Source of the DNA: CBCPMX01 sp965120355
Lineage (GTDB): Bacteria > Bacillota > Clostridia > Oscillospirales > Oscillospiraceae
Assembly (NCBI GenBank): GCA_965120355.1
Contig: CBCPMX010000099.1
Coordinates: forward strand, 6,034 to 70,033
Direction: 5' to 3'
Length of the DNA stretch: 64,000 bases
Shown here: in pieces, positions 34,216 through 42,933 of the stretch
How the letters are laid out: each line of letters opens with the position of its first letter
How positions within the stretch are numbered: position 1 is the stretch's first letter
Made by a program: the position numbers and the translations under genes
The notes under the pieces: generated by a model
The model's database searches: none
What the model was told of the DNA's origin: nothing
Seen by the model: the letters and a program-made list of their open reading frames with translations, nothing else

Positions 34216-34728
34216 TTACGAGAAAAACAGCCGTGCGGTCAGCGACGCCACAAAGAATCCGGTGAAATCTGCGAGGAGGGCGGCGGGGATGGTGTATCGG
34301 GTTTTCCGGATACCCGACGCGCCAAAATAGACAGAGATGGTGTAGAAGGTGGTCTCCGTAGAGCCCAGCATGATGGCAGCGGTGCGGCCAACCGGCGAGT
34401 CCGGTCCGTAGGAGGCAATGAGATCGGCGCCCACCGCCAGAGCGGCAGAGCCGCTGATGGGCCGGATCAACACCAGGGGCGCAGTCTCCACAGGAATGCC
34501 GAATAGAGAAAAGACCGGCGCCAGCAGGTTGGACAGCATGTCAATTGCCCCGGAGGCCCGCAGCATATGTACAGCGGTCAACAGGATCACCAGGGCCGGT
34601 ACAATGGAAAGCAGGAGCCGCAGACCTTCTCCAGCGCCCTCCACCAGAAGACTGTAGACATCCTGATGCTTTCGCAGGGCTGCACAGGCGGTCGCGGCCA
34701 GGATCAACGGGACAATCGTTTCAGTCAT
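34216..34728 (-). CDS. spmB: Spore maturation protein B
   Basis: A 170-residue membrane protein of the nucleoside-recognition (Gate) family, needed for spore core dehydration in Bacillus. Recognisable are EGAGEGLRLLLSIVPALVILLTAVHML (residues about 30-56), LIRPISGSAAL and GSTETTFYTISVYFGASGIRKTRYTIPAALLADFTGF, the classic SpmB segment. Its start overlaps the spmA stop (ATGA at 34725-34728) and GGAGG lies upstream. Confidence 0.94.
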   Translation of the reverse strand: MTETIVPLILAATACAALRKHQDVYSLLVEGAGEGLRLLLSIVPALVILLTAVHMLRASGAIDMLSNLLAPVFSLFGIPVETAPLVLIRPISGSAALAVGADLIASYGPDSPVGRTAAIMLGSTETTFYTISVYFGASGIRKTRYTIPAALLADFTGFFVASLTARLFFS

Positions 34729-35303
34729 GGCCAGAACCTCCGAAACAAAAATGCGGCGCCTAGGCCCACCGCCACAGAGCAGACGGAGGTGACCCACACT
34801 GCCGGCAGGATGTCGAAGGGAGCTGCCGCGCCGCAGGCTGCCCGGACAGCGGCGACAGTGGAGGGAATCAGCTGAATAGAAGCCGTGTTCATGACGATCA
34901 GGCGGCACATCTCGTCGCTGGCTGTGTCACCGGGATGGCGGACCTGCATTTTGTGGATGGCGTCAATGCCCATCGGTGTGGCGGCGTTGCCAAGACCCAG
35001 CAGGTTGGCGGAAAGATTGGCGCAGATACTGCCCAGACATCCGTCGTCACGGCAGCTGTCCGGATAGATGTGCCGCAGGAGCGGGCGGAGTTTTCTGGCC
35101 AATGCGGCTAAAATGCCGCTTTTTTCTAAAACGCGGCAGACGCCGCTCCACAAACACAGCGTACCGGCCATGGACAGCGCCAGTTGGATTCCGGCGGAGG
35201 CCCCTTCCAGGGCAGCGGCGGATAGGGCGCTTTGTCTGCCGCTGAAAATTCCACAACAGACGGACACTAAAATCAGGCCTGTCCAGATCAAACTCATAAT
35301 CAT
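34725..35303 (-). CDS. spmA: Spore maturation protein A
   Basis: Partner of SpmB in spore maturation, 192 residues with several membrane helices. The N-terminal IWTGLILVSVCCGIFSGR and the Gate-domain segment ANLSANLLGLGNAATPMGIDAIHKMQ are characteristic, as is the MNTASIQLIPSTVAAVRAACGA helix. AAGGAGGT lies upstream of the ATG at 35303. spmA and spmB form a two-gene operon. Confidence 0.94.
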   Translation of the reverse strand: MIMSLIWTGLILVSVCCGIFSGRQSALSAAALEGASAGIQLALSMAGTLCLWSGVCRVLEKSGILAALARKLRPLLRHIYPDSCRDDGCLGSICANLSANLLGLGNAATPMGIDAIHKMQVRHPGDTASDEMCRLIVMNTASIQLIPSTVAAVRAACGAAAPFDILPAVWVTSVCSVAVGLGAAFLFRRFWP

Positions 35304-35446
35304 AGGGTTGACCTCCTTTATTTACCAAACTATATGAAAACAATTATGGTTTTGATCACCAGAAAATAAGAAAATAAGAATTCACAAAAGTTTAAAAAAC
35401 TGGTTTAAAAAACTTGCATTTTGGGCCAAAATGTCACACTTTGTCG

Positions 35447-35475
35447 TTGACAATTATTGTTTCTTTCCGTATAAT
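35447..35475 (+). promoter_or_regulatory. Consensus promoter and overlapping palindromes of the AbrB-like gene
   Basis: TTGACA (35447-35452) and TATAAT (35470-35475), 17-base spacer. TTGTCGTTGACAA (35441-35453) is a palindrome over the -35 box and ACAATTATTGT (35451-35461) is another, so an operator is likely. Confidence 0.85.
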
Positions 35476-35537
35476 GTGTATGAATTTCGTGAAATGTTTC
35501 CGATATTCAGAATTATCTTTGAAAGGGGTAGTATTTT

Positions 35538-35780
35538 ATGAAGTCGACCGGAATCGTGAGAAAGGTAGACGAACTGGGCCGGATTGTCCTGCCCATCGAG
35601 CTGCGGCGTACTCTGGACATCGCAGAAAAGGATTCCCTTGAAATTTATGTGGAGGGTGCGACAATCATGCTGAAAAAGTATGAGCCTGCCTGCATTTTCT
35701 GCGGTGACGCAAAGAATGTCATCAACTACAAGGGCAAGAATATTTGTGTTGCCTGCATGGAAGAGCTGAAAAAGGGCTAA
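35538..35780 (+). CDS. AbrB/SpoVT-type transition-state regulator with zinc-ribbon tail
   Basis: An 80-residue DNA-binding protein. Residues 1-47 are the AbrB swapped-hairpin domain (STGIVRKVDELGRIVLPIELRRTLDIAEKDSLEIYVEG). Residues 52-73 add Cys52-x2-Cys55 and Cys70-x2-Cys73, a small zinc-binding element instead of the longer AbrB C-terminus. AbrB proteins repress stationary-phase genes and are themselves lowered by Spo0A. The start follows AAAGGGG. It is monocistronic, with a terminator at 35801. Confidence 0.92.
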   Translation: MKSTGIVRKVDELGRIVLPIELRRTLDIAEKDSLEIYVEGATIMLKKYEPACIFCGDAKNVINYKGKNICVACMEELKKG

Positions 35781-35800
35781 TTCCTGTGCAGAAAAGATAG

Positions 35801-35837
35801 TGCCCGATGTTCTCGGAGGGGAACATCGGGCATTTCT
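35801..35837 (+). terminator. Terminator after the AbrB-like gene
   Basis: TGCCCGATGTTC (35801-35812) pairs with GAACATCGGGCA (35821-35832), followed by TTTCTT. Confidence 0.85.
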
Positions 35838-35928
35838 TACTGTTTTTGTAGGCTTGTATTGTGAAGATTATGTGAAGAACAGATTAAAACAATACAGGAT
35901 GATAAAATTAAAACCGTTAAATATTAAC

Positions 35929-36771
35929 TTATGTATCTTGCTGAGAACCGATGCAGGCGTCGTACAACGCATTGCGGGACAGGCCCGTTTGGCGAGCCAC
36001 CTGTCGGACGGCATCTTTTAGAGATTCACCGGAAGTCCGCAGCTGGCGGACATTTTCAACGGCAGTTTCCATGGAAACAGTTTCCTCAGGGACGGGCTGC
36101 GCGCCCTCCACTACCAGGACATATTCGCCGCGGGGCTGCTGCTGCGTGTATAGGACGATGGCTTCAGCCAGGGTCATCCGCAGAATCTCCTCGTGGAGTT
36201 TGGTCAGCTCCCGGCACAGTGCGATCCGCCGCTCTGCACCGAAAGCGGCGGACAGATCCTCCAGGGTTGCCCGGAGTTTGTGAGGAGCTTCGTAAAAGAC
36301 CATGGTGCGCCGCTCTGTTAAAAGCGATTGCAGATGTGCCTGGCGGCTGCGTTTATTGGTGGACAGAAACCCTTCAAAGGTAAAACGCCCTGTGGGCAAG
36401 CCCGATACAGCCAGGGCAGTGATGACAGCACAGGGACCGGGAATGGCTGTCACATGCACGCCATTGGCGGCACAAAGGGCAACCAGATCTTCACCAGGGT
36501 CAGAAATGGCCGGTGTGCCGGCGTCGGTGACCAGAGCGCAGTGTTCGTCTGCCAGCAGGCGGGACAGAATGCGTTGGCCACTTTCGATGCGGTTGTGCTC
36601 GTAGTAGCTGACCAGCGGTTTTTTCAGCCCCAGGTGATTCAGCAGCTTCAGAGAGACACGGGTGTCCTCGGCGGCAATGAAATCGACCTCGGCCAAGATT
36701 TGACGGCAGCGGTCAGAAATGTCGCCCAGGTTTCCAATGGGCGTGGGAACAAGATAGAGGGTTCCAGCCAT
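35929..36771 (-). CDS. rsmI: 16S rRNA (cytidine1402-2'-O)-methyltransferase
   Basis: A 280-residue tetrapyrrole-methylase-fold enzyme that modifies C1402 of 16S rRNA. Signature segments are LYLVPTPIGNLGDISDRC (residues 4-21), AAEDTRVSLKLLNHLG, LVTDAGTPAISDPGEDLV and FYEAPHKLRATLEDL. AAAGGAG precedes the ATG at 36771. The next gene upstream on this strand is a methyltransferase often found beside rsmI. Confidence 0.94.
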   Translation of the reverse strand: MAGTLYLVPTPIGNLGDISDRCRQILAEVDFIAAEDTRVSLKLLNHLGLKKPLVSYYEHNRIESGQRILSRLLADEHCALVTDAGTPAISDPGEDLVALCAANGVHVTAIPGPCAVITALAVSGLPTGRFTFEGFLSTNKRSRQAHLQSLLTERRTMVFYEAPHKLRATLEDLSAAFGAERRIALCRELTKLHEEILRMTLAEAIVLYTQQQPRGEYVLVVEGAQPVPEETVSMETAVENVRQLRTSGESLKDAVRQVARQTGLSRNALYDACIGSQQDT

Positions 36772-36943
36772 GTAAGGCGCTCCTTTCGGGGGGTGATTGT
36801 CCGGCTTGAAAAAGCCGAATGGTGCAATGCGTCCTGCGGGATTTGTAGGCACTGTTTCCGCCGCGCCATGGTAAGAATGCCCGGGGCCAGGGGAGACTGT
36901 CCAGGGACAGGCTGCCGGAAATCAGCTCGGAAACGCCCCGCCT

Positions 36944-37675
36944 TTATGTGCTGCAGCGGGACGGGGGTCCGTACAGACGGCGGAAATCTTCTGTAGGCTG
37001 TCCGTGGGCGTCGTAGAGGACCAGGTCCGGTTCCAGCCGCAGGCCGGGCCGGCCGCCTCGCCGGCTCTCCAGCAAAACCAAGCTTGCCGCTTTGCCGGGC
37101 CGATGGCAGACCAGCTGCATCCGTTTCGGTTCAAATCCGCTTTCCCGTAGTGTGCAAAACAGGTCTGTCAGCCGCTCCGGCTTATGCACCAGGGCAAAGC
37201 CGCCGCCATACTGCACCAGCCAGGCGGCGGCACGGCAGACGTCCTCCAGGGTACAGGACGCTTCGCTGCGGGCGGTGCGGCGATCTGCGTTCTGGGAAAC
37301 GGCTCCTGCGCCTGCGGGGTAATAGGGGGGATTGGAGACGGCATATTGAAAGCTGCCCATGGGCAGCAATGTACGGGTTTGCCGCAGATCGCCTTCCACC
37401 ACGGAAAAGCGCTGGGACATGCCGTTGCGGGCGGCGTTTTCCGCGGCCATCTTTGCTGCGGAGGGCTGCAGTTCCACGCCGGTAAACCGCGCGTCAGGCA
37501 AACGGCCTGCCAGCAGCAAGCCGATCACGCCGCAGCCGCAGCCCAGATCCGCAATGTGCCCGCCAGGCGGCGGCGCCGCAAATCCGGCCAGGGCAAAGGC
37601 GTCTGTATTAAGTGGAAATGCGCCAGGGGCGTGCCGGTAGCGAACGCCGGGCCAGATCCATTCTTCTTCCTGCAT
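36944..37675 (-). CDS. tRNA1(Val) (adenine-N6)-methyltransferase-like protein
   Basis: A 243-residue SAM-dependent N6-adenine methyltransferase of the YfiC/TrmN6 type. Motif I is IADLGCGCGVIGLLLAGRLP near residue 41, and the N6-adenine motif NPPYY lies near residue 114. The upstream partner position next to rsmI fits the usual Firmicutes order (yabB-yabC). GGGAGG precedes the ATG. About 170 bases without a gene separate it from rsmI. RNA target is by homology only. Confidence 0.87.
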   Translation of the reverse strand: MQEEEWIWPGVRYRHAPGAFPLNTDAFALAGFAAPPPGGHIADLGCGCGVIGLLLAGRLPDARFTGVELQPSAAKMAAENAARNGMSQRFSVVEGDLRQTRTLLPMGSFQYAVSNPPYYPAGAGAVSQNADRRTARSEASCTLEDVCRAAAWLVQYGGGFALVHKPERLTDLFCTLRESGFEPKRMQLVCHRPGKAASLVLLESRRGGRPGLRLEPDLVLYDAHGQPTEDFRRLYGPPSRCST

Positions 37676-37698
37676 TGGCGCCTCCCTAGATAGAAACT

Positions 37699-37725
37699 AA
37701 AAAGGCGGGCAACGCCCGCCTTTTT
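37699..37725. terminator. Bidirectional terminator
   Basis: AAAAAGGCGGGC (37699-37710) pairs with GCCCGCCTTTTT (37714-37725) around AAC. On the minus strand it ends the ferredoxin transcript. Confidence 0.85.
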
Positions 37726-37740
37726 GCTTTTCTGTCTGAC

Positions 37741-37911
37741 TTAAGCCTCAGAAATTGCCTCCATAGGGCAGACATCCTGACAAGAGCCGCAATCAATGCA
37801 GGTATCAGGATCCACCATGTAGTGCTCATCACCCATGGCGATGGCCTCGACGGGGCAGGTGCTGGCGCAAGCGCCGCAGCTAATGCAATCATCGCTGATT
37901 TTCCGTGCCAT
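37741..37911 (-). CDS. 2[4Fe-4S] ferredoxin
   Basis: A 56-residue clostridial-type ferredoxin, an electron carrier. Both cluster motifs are complete: Cys9, 12, 15 and 19 in CISCGACASTCP, and Cys38, 41, 44 and 48 in CIDCGSCQDVCP. It starts at ATG 37911 after GGAGGTG; upstream in-frame codons would add a hydrophobic, unrelated stretch. A promoter (TTGCTT at 37970-37965, TACAAT at 37948-37943 on the minus strand) supports a single-gene unit. Confidence 0.96.
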   Translation of the reverse strand: MARKISDDCISCGACASTCPVEAIAMGDEHYMVDPDTCIDCGSCQDVCPMEAISEA

Positions 37912-38006
37912 ATCAAACACCTCCAAAATCAATGTCAAATTTATTGTAGCACGTTTTTTCAAAAAAGCAATTATTAATTCCAAGAATATGAGGGAAATTG
38001 CACAGA

Positions 38007-40679
38007 TCAGCCGAGACTGTAGAGCATCTTTGCCACCTGCGCTCTAGTGACGGTGCCGGTGGGGTTGAGCATGCCGTTTTCACCGGAAATAACGCCGCGG
38101 GTGACCATGACGGCAATGTGGCTCTCGGCCCATGCGGGAACGGCTTCGCTGTCAGCAAAGGAGGAGAGGCTGGCTTCCGCATATCCCTTGTCCTGCGTGC
38201 GGCCGATGAGAGTGATGGCCTCCTGCCGGGTGATGGTGCTGTTGGGATAACAGTACAGCTGGCCATTGTCGGCGGAACCGGTCATGAGCCCCAGGGAGTA
38301 GGCTGCCTTGACGGCATTCAGCGCCCAAGAGGAGATGGAACTGCTGTCAGCAAAGGGCAGCGTTACATCTGCATACTGGCTGGCATCCACACCCAGCCAA
38401 TTGATCAGGGCCACGGCAAATTCCTGCCGGGTCATGGAGTCGTTGGGGCGGTATGTGAGCTGACCGGTGGTTTCATCAGTTGAACCGGAGAGGACGCCCC
38501 GGTGGTACAGAGAGACAATCGCTGTCTCCGCCCAGTGCCCGTCCGTATCAGAGAAGGGGGAGTTGACGGCGCCTTCCACCTCATAGGAGACGGAGGACAG
38601 GTTCCCGGCGCCATCCTTGGCTGTCACAACGATCAAATGAGCATCGCCGTCATTGGGCAGGGAGATCGAGGCAACATTGTTGCTCCAGGAGTAGGGGGTC
38701 TTCACGCCGTCCAGTGTGACGGTAATGGTGTCCACTCCGCTTTCGCTGTCGGTGACGCCTACGTTCAGTGTATCCGTACCCACGCTCAGGGAGAAGGTCG
38801 GTGCGGTGGTATCCGAGATAGAGGCAGTGGACAGTAGGAGCTGATCAATATAAATGGTACCGGAGGTGGAGACCGTCGTATCCTGCTCTGTGATGGCGAA
38901 GCCAACAATGGCCTCAGTGCCCAGAGGCAGCGTGGTGGTCAAATAACTCCAGCCAGTGAAGGTCAGCTGGCCAATCCACAGAGAGTAGGTTTCACCGTCC
39001 TGGAGATATTTCACCGACAGGGCGTTGCCGCTGCCGTCTCCATAGACCCAGACGCCCAGGGCCAGCCGGTCATCCCGCGTCGGAAGCGACGCAGTGGCCA
39101 CGGCTTGCCGCCTGCCGCTGGTGGTTTCCAGCTGGTTCAGATCATAATCGAGCTGGAGACTGCCTTTCCCGTATTTGACATAGGACATATCGGTGTTCAG
39201 CGCTGCAGAAATGCCGATGCCGGAGCTGACCACTGACGATTCAAAGCCAAAAGTAGTCACACCGCTGGCGGAAGAGACGGCATCTGTGGAAGAATTGGAC
39301 TGCGAGGGAGACTGGGACGTCGAATCGGATTGTGTGGGGATCTCTGTGGAGGACTCCGGCGTCTCCGATTCTGTGGGCGCTGCCGGTTCTTCCTCTATGA
39401 CGAAGTCGTCTTCAGGCGCTACCAGGGAGCCGTCGTCTGTGGGCAGCTCTACGTTGGAGCCGGGCAGCTCTGGCAGATTCTCCACTGCAGTGACCAGGAA
39501 GATGCCGTTGGCCACTTTTCGCTGAGAACCACTGTCCGACGGAGAATTGATTGTGGAGTATGTACGGTAAATCGTAGCGCCCATGGTGGTAGAGCCGCCG
39601 CCGTCCAGATTGATGGCTGTGACGCAGCCCAACTCTACCATACGCTGCGCCAGCTCACTGAGGGTCAGACCGTCGCTGTAGCCTGTCTGTGCGCCGTCTA
39701 CCGTGTACAGCAGAATGCTGCCGTCGGCTTTGATGCCCAGCGCAGTGCGGGCGGTGCGGGTGGCCGCTGTGGTGGCGGAGAAGGGGAAGCTGGTTTGGGC
39801 CTCGCCGCCCACCACCAGCATATCGCCAGCGCCGCAGGCGCTGACAGCGGTCTGCCATCCGGCATTGGCTGTGACGGTGAAAGTCAGCTGCATCCCCTGC
39901 GTCAACTGGTCAATGAAGCCGGAAATGGCTGTCTGATAGGTGGTATTGACGGCAATGGACAGAACCCAACAGCCTTCTGGAATGGAAAAGGAGGACTCGG
40001 CATAGGTGGAAGTTTGAATGACTTCCGCGGTGATTGTGTCGCCAATATGCATCTGATCGGAAGTGGGGCGAAGCACCACATTGTAGGTAGGCATGCCGGC
40101 TTTGGTGGCGGTGTCATAGTCCCGGGAATACAGGACGATTCCGCTGCTGGTGGTCATGGCCTTGTTGTAGTTGATGGAGGCATAACTGCCCGCAGAACAG
40201 GACAGAGAAATGGCCAGGCCCGGATCGCCGATGATGGCTGCACCGGTCTCGGTAAAGCCGACGGCGTTGGTACTGCCGCTGGTGCGGATCACACCGTTGG
40301 TGATTTCCATACCGTAGGGAATGCCGCTGCTGAATTCAAAAAAGCTGGCGTTAATGCCTGCGACCACAGCCAGTCCGGTGCTTTCGTGGACGTAGCTGGC
40401 AGTGGTGCTGAGGGTGGAACGGCCATAGAGCGTATCACCATAGGCAACGACCGGCATGACGGTACCAGGCTGAAATACCACCATGTTTTCCGACTGTGTG
40501 GTTTGGTTGCTGGAGCTATAATAGGTCGTTTGATACAGCGTGGTTCCATCTGCCAGATCGGTTGCGTTGGAACTGAGCTGAGTGCCCAGAATTGAAGTGG
40601 AATCTGCTACGACCACGACCGAAAGCAAAATTGCGACCATGATCCCCATAGCCAGCAACCTGCGTAGTGTATGTTTCAT
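38007..40679 (-). CDS. Phosphodiester glycosidase (NAGPA) domain surface protein with SLH repeats
   Basis: An 890-residue exported protein. A signal peptide (residues 1-28, LLAMGIMVAILLSVVVVADS) is followed by a phosphodiester glycosidase domain (about 70-400) with VVAGINASFFEFSSGIPYGMEI and the hallmark AINLDGGGSTTMGATIY. A Ser/Thr/Glu-rich linker (about 420-480), a beta-rich region with an Ig-like segment (about 490-700) and three SLH motifs (about 705-890, each with the ITRQEA/VTRAQV-type helix) follow. Bacterial homologues act on wall or capsule sugar phosphodiesters. TAGGAGG precedes the ATG at 40679. The SLH repeats suggest non-covalent wall binding. Confidence 0.88.
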   Translation of the reverse strand: MKHTLRRLLAMGIMVAILLSVVVVADSTSILGTQLSSNATDLADGTTLYQTTYYSSSNQTTQSENMVVFQPGTVMPVVAYGDTLYGRSTLSTTASYVHESTGLAVVAGINASFFEFSSGIPYGMEITNGVIRTSGSTNAVGFTETGAAIIGDPGLAISLSCSAGSYASINYNKAMTTSSGIVLYSRDYDTATKAGMPTYNVVLRPTSDQMHIGDTITAEVIQTSTYAESSFSIPEGCWVLSIAVNTTYQTAISGFIDQLTQGMQLTFTVTANAGWQTAVSACGAGDMLVVGGEAQTSFPFSATTAATRTARTALGIKADGSILLYTVDGAQTGYSDGLTLSELAQRMVELGCVTAINLDGGGSTTMGATIYRTYSTINSPSDSGSQRKVANGIFLVTAVENLPELPGSNVELPTDDGSLVAPEDDFVIEEEPAAPTESETPESSTEIPTQSDSTSQSPSQSNSSTDAVSSASGVTTFGFESSVVSSGIGISAALNTDMSYVKYGKGSLQLDYDLNQLETTSGRRQAVATASLPTRDDRLALGVWVYGDGSGNALSVKYLQDGETYSLWIGQLTFTGWSYLTTTLPLGTEAIVGFAITEQDTTVSTSGTIYIDQLLLSTASISDTTAPTFSLSVGTDTLNVGVTDSESGVDTITVTLDGVKTPYSWSNNVASISLPNDGDAHLIVVTAKDGAGNLSSVSYEVEGAVNSPFSDTDGHWAETAIVSLYHRGVLSGSTDETTGQLTYRPNDSMTRQEFAVALINWLGVDASQYADVTLPFADSSSISSWALNAVKAAYSLGLMTGSADNGQLYCYPNSTITRQEAITLIGRTQDKGYAEASLSSFADSEAVPAWAESHIAVMVTRGVISGENGMLNPTGTVTRAQVAKMLYSLG

Positions 40680-40927
40680 GGGTCCTCCTATGTAAACTGT
40701 CAAATTGGTAATTGCACGAAATGGTGTGATTATGTTAACATGTTTTTGCGAAAAAGGCAAGGGGCAGTTGGACAGCAATGCGTTGGTTTCGTTAAAATTC
40801 TGTTACAATCTGCTGAAATTTGCACTGCGGAAGGCGGATTGTCCGGGTTGCATACTGGGGATTGCGGACAAAAATAACCTCCCCCTCTCCCTGCCGGAGC
40901 AAAGAGAAGGGGAGCGCAGCAGCCAGA

Positions 40928-41536
40928 TCAAAGTAGGGGAATGGTTCTTTTCCCTTCCGGCAGAGCCGGTACCGCCCGCAGCTGGGCCAGCCGGGGCAGC
41001 AGCAGCTGAAACACTGCCACCAGCGCAAGAACCTCAAAAGGTAGCAGGACGGTGTTTTTTACAATGCTGGAGGCAAAATAATAGTAATACCCTTTGCTGT
41101 AAAGCATGGCGCTCCAAACGCTGCCCAGCAGGACGTTGACCCCGTAGTTGACCACGGCTTTGCACAGCAGCAGCCGCAGGACGCTGATGTGTTGGCGGTA
41201 GAGCAGCAGCCCATAGCACAGCCCGCCCAGCATGGACGAGAGGGTGTAGCCCGGGAAAAACGCGCCGGAGGGGTGAATCACAAAGCCCAAAATGTCCGAG
41301 ACAAACCCCACCAGTACTCCCAGCACCGGTCCGTAGACCGTGGCCCCCAAACTGGTGAACAGAAAGGTGAAATAAATCCGAAGATTGGATCCCACCGGAA
41401 TAAACACGGTGGAAATGGCAATGGTCAGAGCGCAGATGACGGCAGCAAGGGCAATTTGGCGGACGCTGCGCACCTGCGCGCAGGCAGACCGCCAGTACCG
41501 TGAGGACGTCACTGGCAGGTATTCAATTGGACGCAA
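40928..41536 (-). CDS. folT: ECF transporter S component, folate family
   Basis: A 202-residue membrane substrate-binding subunit of an energy-coupling-factor importer, about six helices. The FolT pattern is clear: ALTIAISTVFIPVGSNLRIYFTFLFTSLGATVYGPVLGVLVGFVSDILGFVIHPSGAFFPGYTLSSMLGGLCYG at residues about 38-112. A THF riboswitch upstream supports folate as substrate. I start at TTG 41536, 7 bases after GGAGGAGG; an ATG 36 bases upstream lacks a site. The shared EcfA/T module is not in the window. Confidence 0.92.
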   Translation of the reverse strand: MRPIEYLPVTSSRYWRSACAQVRSVRQIALAAVICALTIAISTVFIPVGSNLRIYFTFLFTSLGATVYGPVLGVLVGFVSDILGFVIHPSGAFFPGYTLSSMLGGLCYGLLLYRQHISVLRLLLCKAVVNYGVNVLLGSVWSAMLYSKGYYYYFASSIVKNTVLLPFEVLALVAVFQLLLPRLAQLRAVPALPEGKRTIPLL

Positions 41537-41592
41537 TAAAAAACCTCCTCCTAGAATGGGCAGATGCCACATAGAGGAAGGTTCCAGTATGC

Positions 41593-41695
41593 GGCAGCGG
41601 GATGCGGACTATGTACGGCAAGCGCCTGCGCGCTTTTCGTTCCGGAGACAACTCCCCGTTCTCCGGACACGTGACCCACAGAGTCCTACTCTGCC
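41593..41695 (-). promoter_or_regulatory. Tetrahydrofolate (THF) riboswitch of folT
   Basis: On the minus strand the leader runs from GGCAGAGTAGG to GCATCCCGCTGCC, with P1 formed by GGCAG (41695-41691) and CTGCC (41597-41593). The conserved GAGTAG start and the CGCATCCCGC 3' core match the Firmicutes THF aptamer, and it lies between a promoter and folT. Binding of THF should reduce folT expression, probably at translation since no terminator is seen before GGAGGAGG. Confidence 0.82.
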
Positions 41696-41729
41696 TTTAT
41701 GCGGGGCGTACGGCCCCTTTTACACCTCT

Positions 41730-41757
41730 ATTATACACCGGATGTGGAAAAGTGCAA
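41730..41757 (-). promoter_or_regulatory. Promoter of folT
   Basis: On the minus strand TTGCAC (41757-41752) and TATAAT (41735-41730), 16-base spacer, 35 bases before the riboswitch. Confidence 0.7.
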
Positions 41758-41877
41758 TAGGCGGGTGAAGAAAAAACGTCTTTTTTTGCAGGCCGGACTT
41801 GCTATTTGCTGCAAAGTCGTATTATAGTATAGGCGGCAATATAGAATCTTATCGAAAACCCGGAGGAATACAAAGCC

Positions 41878-42636
41878 ATGAAACCATCCATTGAATTCTG
41901 GGAGGAGCTGCAATGCAACGCCTTTCCTGCCCTGCAAACGATTCTGTACGACGGCTGGAGCATTCGCTTCGGCGGCGGCTTTACCTACCGCGTCAACTGT
42001 GCAAATCCCATGTATCCCGGGACGCTGCCGCTGGAGGAGAAGCTTCAGTATGCTGAGGATGCATACCGCCGCAGCGGCTTGGACAAGGCTATTGTCAAGC
42101 TCCACGACGGAATGGGGACTGACGCCGCCGCCTGTGACGAAATCTTGGACCGGTGGGGGTATGGTACCGAGCGCAGCGGGAACCTGTTCATTTGTGATCT
42201 CACAGCCCAACCGGCCGGCACCAGCGAAGGCGTACAGTTGGAGCAGACGCCCACAGATTTGTGGCTGGGCCAATTTCTGGATATGAACGGCACACGGGAT
42301 TCACGACAGCGGGATGCCGCCTTCCATATGCTGAAGAACATCTGGCAGCCCACCATTGCTGCGTCCATTGTGCAGGATGGGAAGATGGTTGCCTGCGGTT
42401 TGGGCGTTGTGGAACGGGGCTGCGTAGGGCTGTACGATATTTTTGTAGATCCGGCCTGCCGCCGGCAGCATTTGGGCCAGCGGCTGTGTGCCGCCATCAT
42501 GGAGCAGGGACGGCGGCAGGGCTGCCACACCGCTTATCTTCAGGTGCTCAGCGACAATGAGGCTGCCAGAAAACTCTACGCCGGGCTGGGGTATCAGGAA
42601 GGCTATCACTACTGGTTCCGCATCAAACGGTTTTAA
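41878..42636 (+). CDS. GNAT family N-acetyltransferase
   Basis: A 252-residue protein whose C-terminal half (residues about 120-250) is a GNAT domain: KMVACGLGVVERGCVGLYDIFVDPACRRQHLGQRLCAAIMEQGRRQG with the acetyl-CoA loop RRQHLG, then LQVLSDNEAARKLYAGLGYQEGYHYWFRI. The N-terminal half (MKPSIEFWEELQCNAFPALQTILYDGWSIRFGGGFTYRVN) is the usual arm of the family that includes phosphinothricin-like and uncharacterised amino-acid acetyltransferases. GGAGGA precedes the ATG. Substrate unknown. Confidence 0.87.
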   Translation: MKPSIEFWEELQCNAFPALQTILYDGWSIRFGGGFTYRVNCANPMYPGTLPLEEKLQYAEDAYRRSGLDKAIVKLHDGMGTDAAACDEILDRWGYGTERSGNLFICDLTAQPAGTSEGVQLEQTPTDLWLGQFLDMNGTRDSRQRDAAFHMLKNIWQPTIAASIVQDGKMVACGLGVVERGCVGLYDIFVDPACRRQHLGQRLCAAIMEQGRRQGCHTAYLQVLSDNEAARKLYAGLGYQEGYHYWFRIKRF

Positions 42637-42668
42637 CATGAAGAAATGCAAATAAACACGGAAATTGC

Positions 42669-42697
42669 TTGCATGTTGAGAGAAAAGCGGGTATAAT
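42669..42697 (+). promoter_or_regulatory. Promoter of the 52-residue membrane peptide gene
   Basis: TTGCAT (42669-42674) and TATAAT (42692-42697), 17-base spacer. Confidence 0.7.
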
Positions 42698-42771
42698 AAA
42701 TTATCAACATAACCAATGCGCACATGACCTGCAGGTGCCGCGTGCACTGCAAGACGAACGGAGGAAACTCT

Positions 42772-42930
42772 ATGAAAACTGCAAGATTTGTGCTGAAGAT
42801 TGTCGGCGCTTCATTGACGCTGGCTGGCGCCATCTGCCTGTTTATCGGGTTTTGGGACAAGCTGTTTACAGAGCTTCCAAAACGCTGCATGCGTCCAAAG
42901 GAGTATGACGACTACGCGGATGTGGATTGA
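42772..42930 (+). CDS. Small membrane protein, 52 residues
   Basis: I do not recognise a named family. The protein has one membrane helix (residues about 6-26, FVLKIVGASLTLAGAICLFIG) and an acidic, Tyr/Asp-rich tail (EYDDYADVD). It has its own promoter, a GGAGG ribosome binding site and a strong terminator, so it is a real single-gene unit. Short proteins with a helix followed by such a tail are common in Clostridia genomes and function is unknown. Confidence 0.75.
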   Translation: MKTARFVLKIVGASLTLAGAICLFIGFWDKLFTELPKRCMRPKEYDDYADVD

Positions 42931-42933
42931 GCA

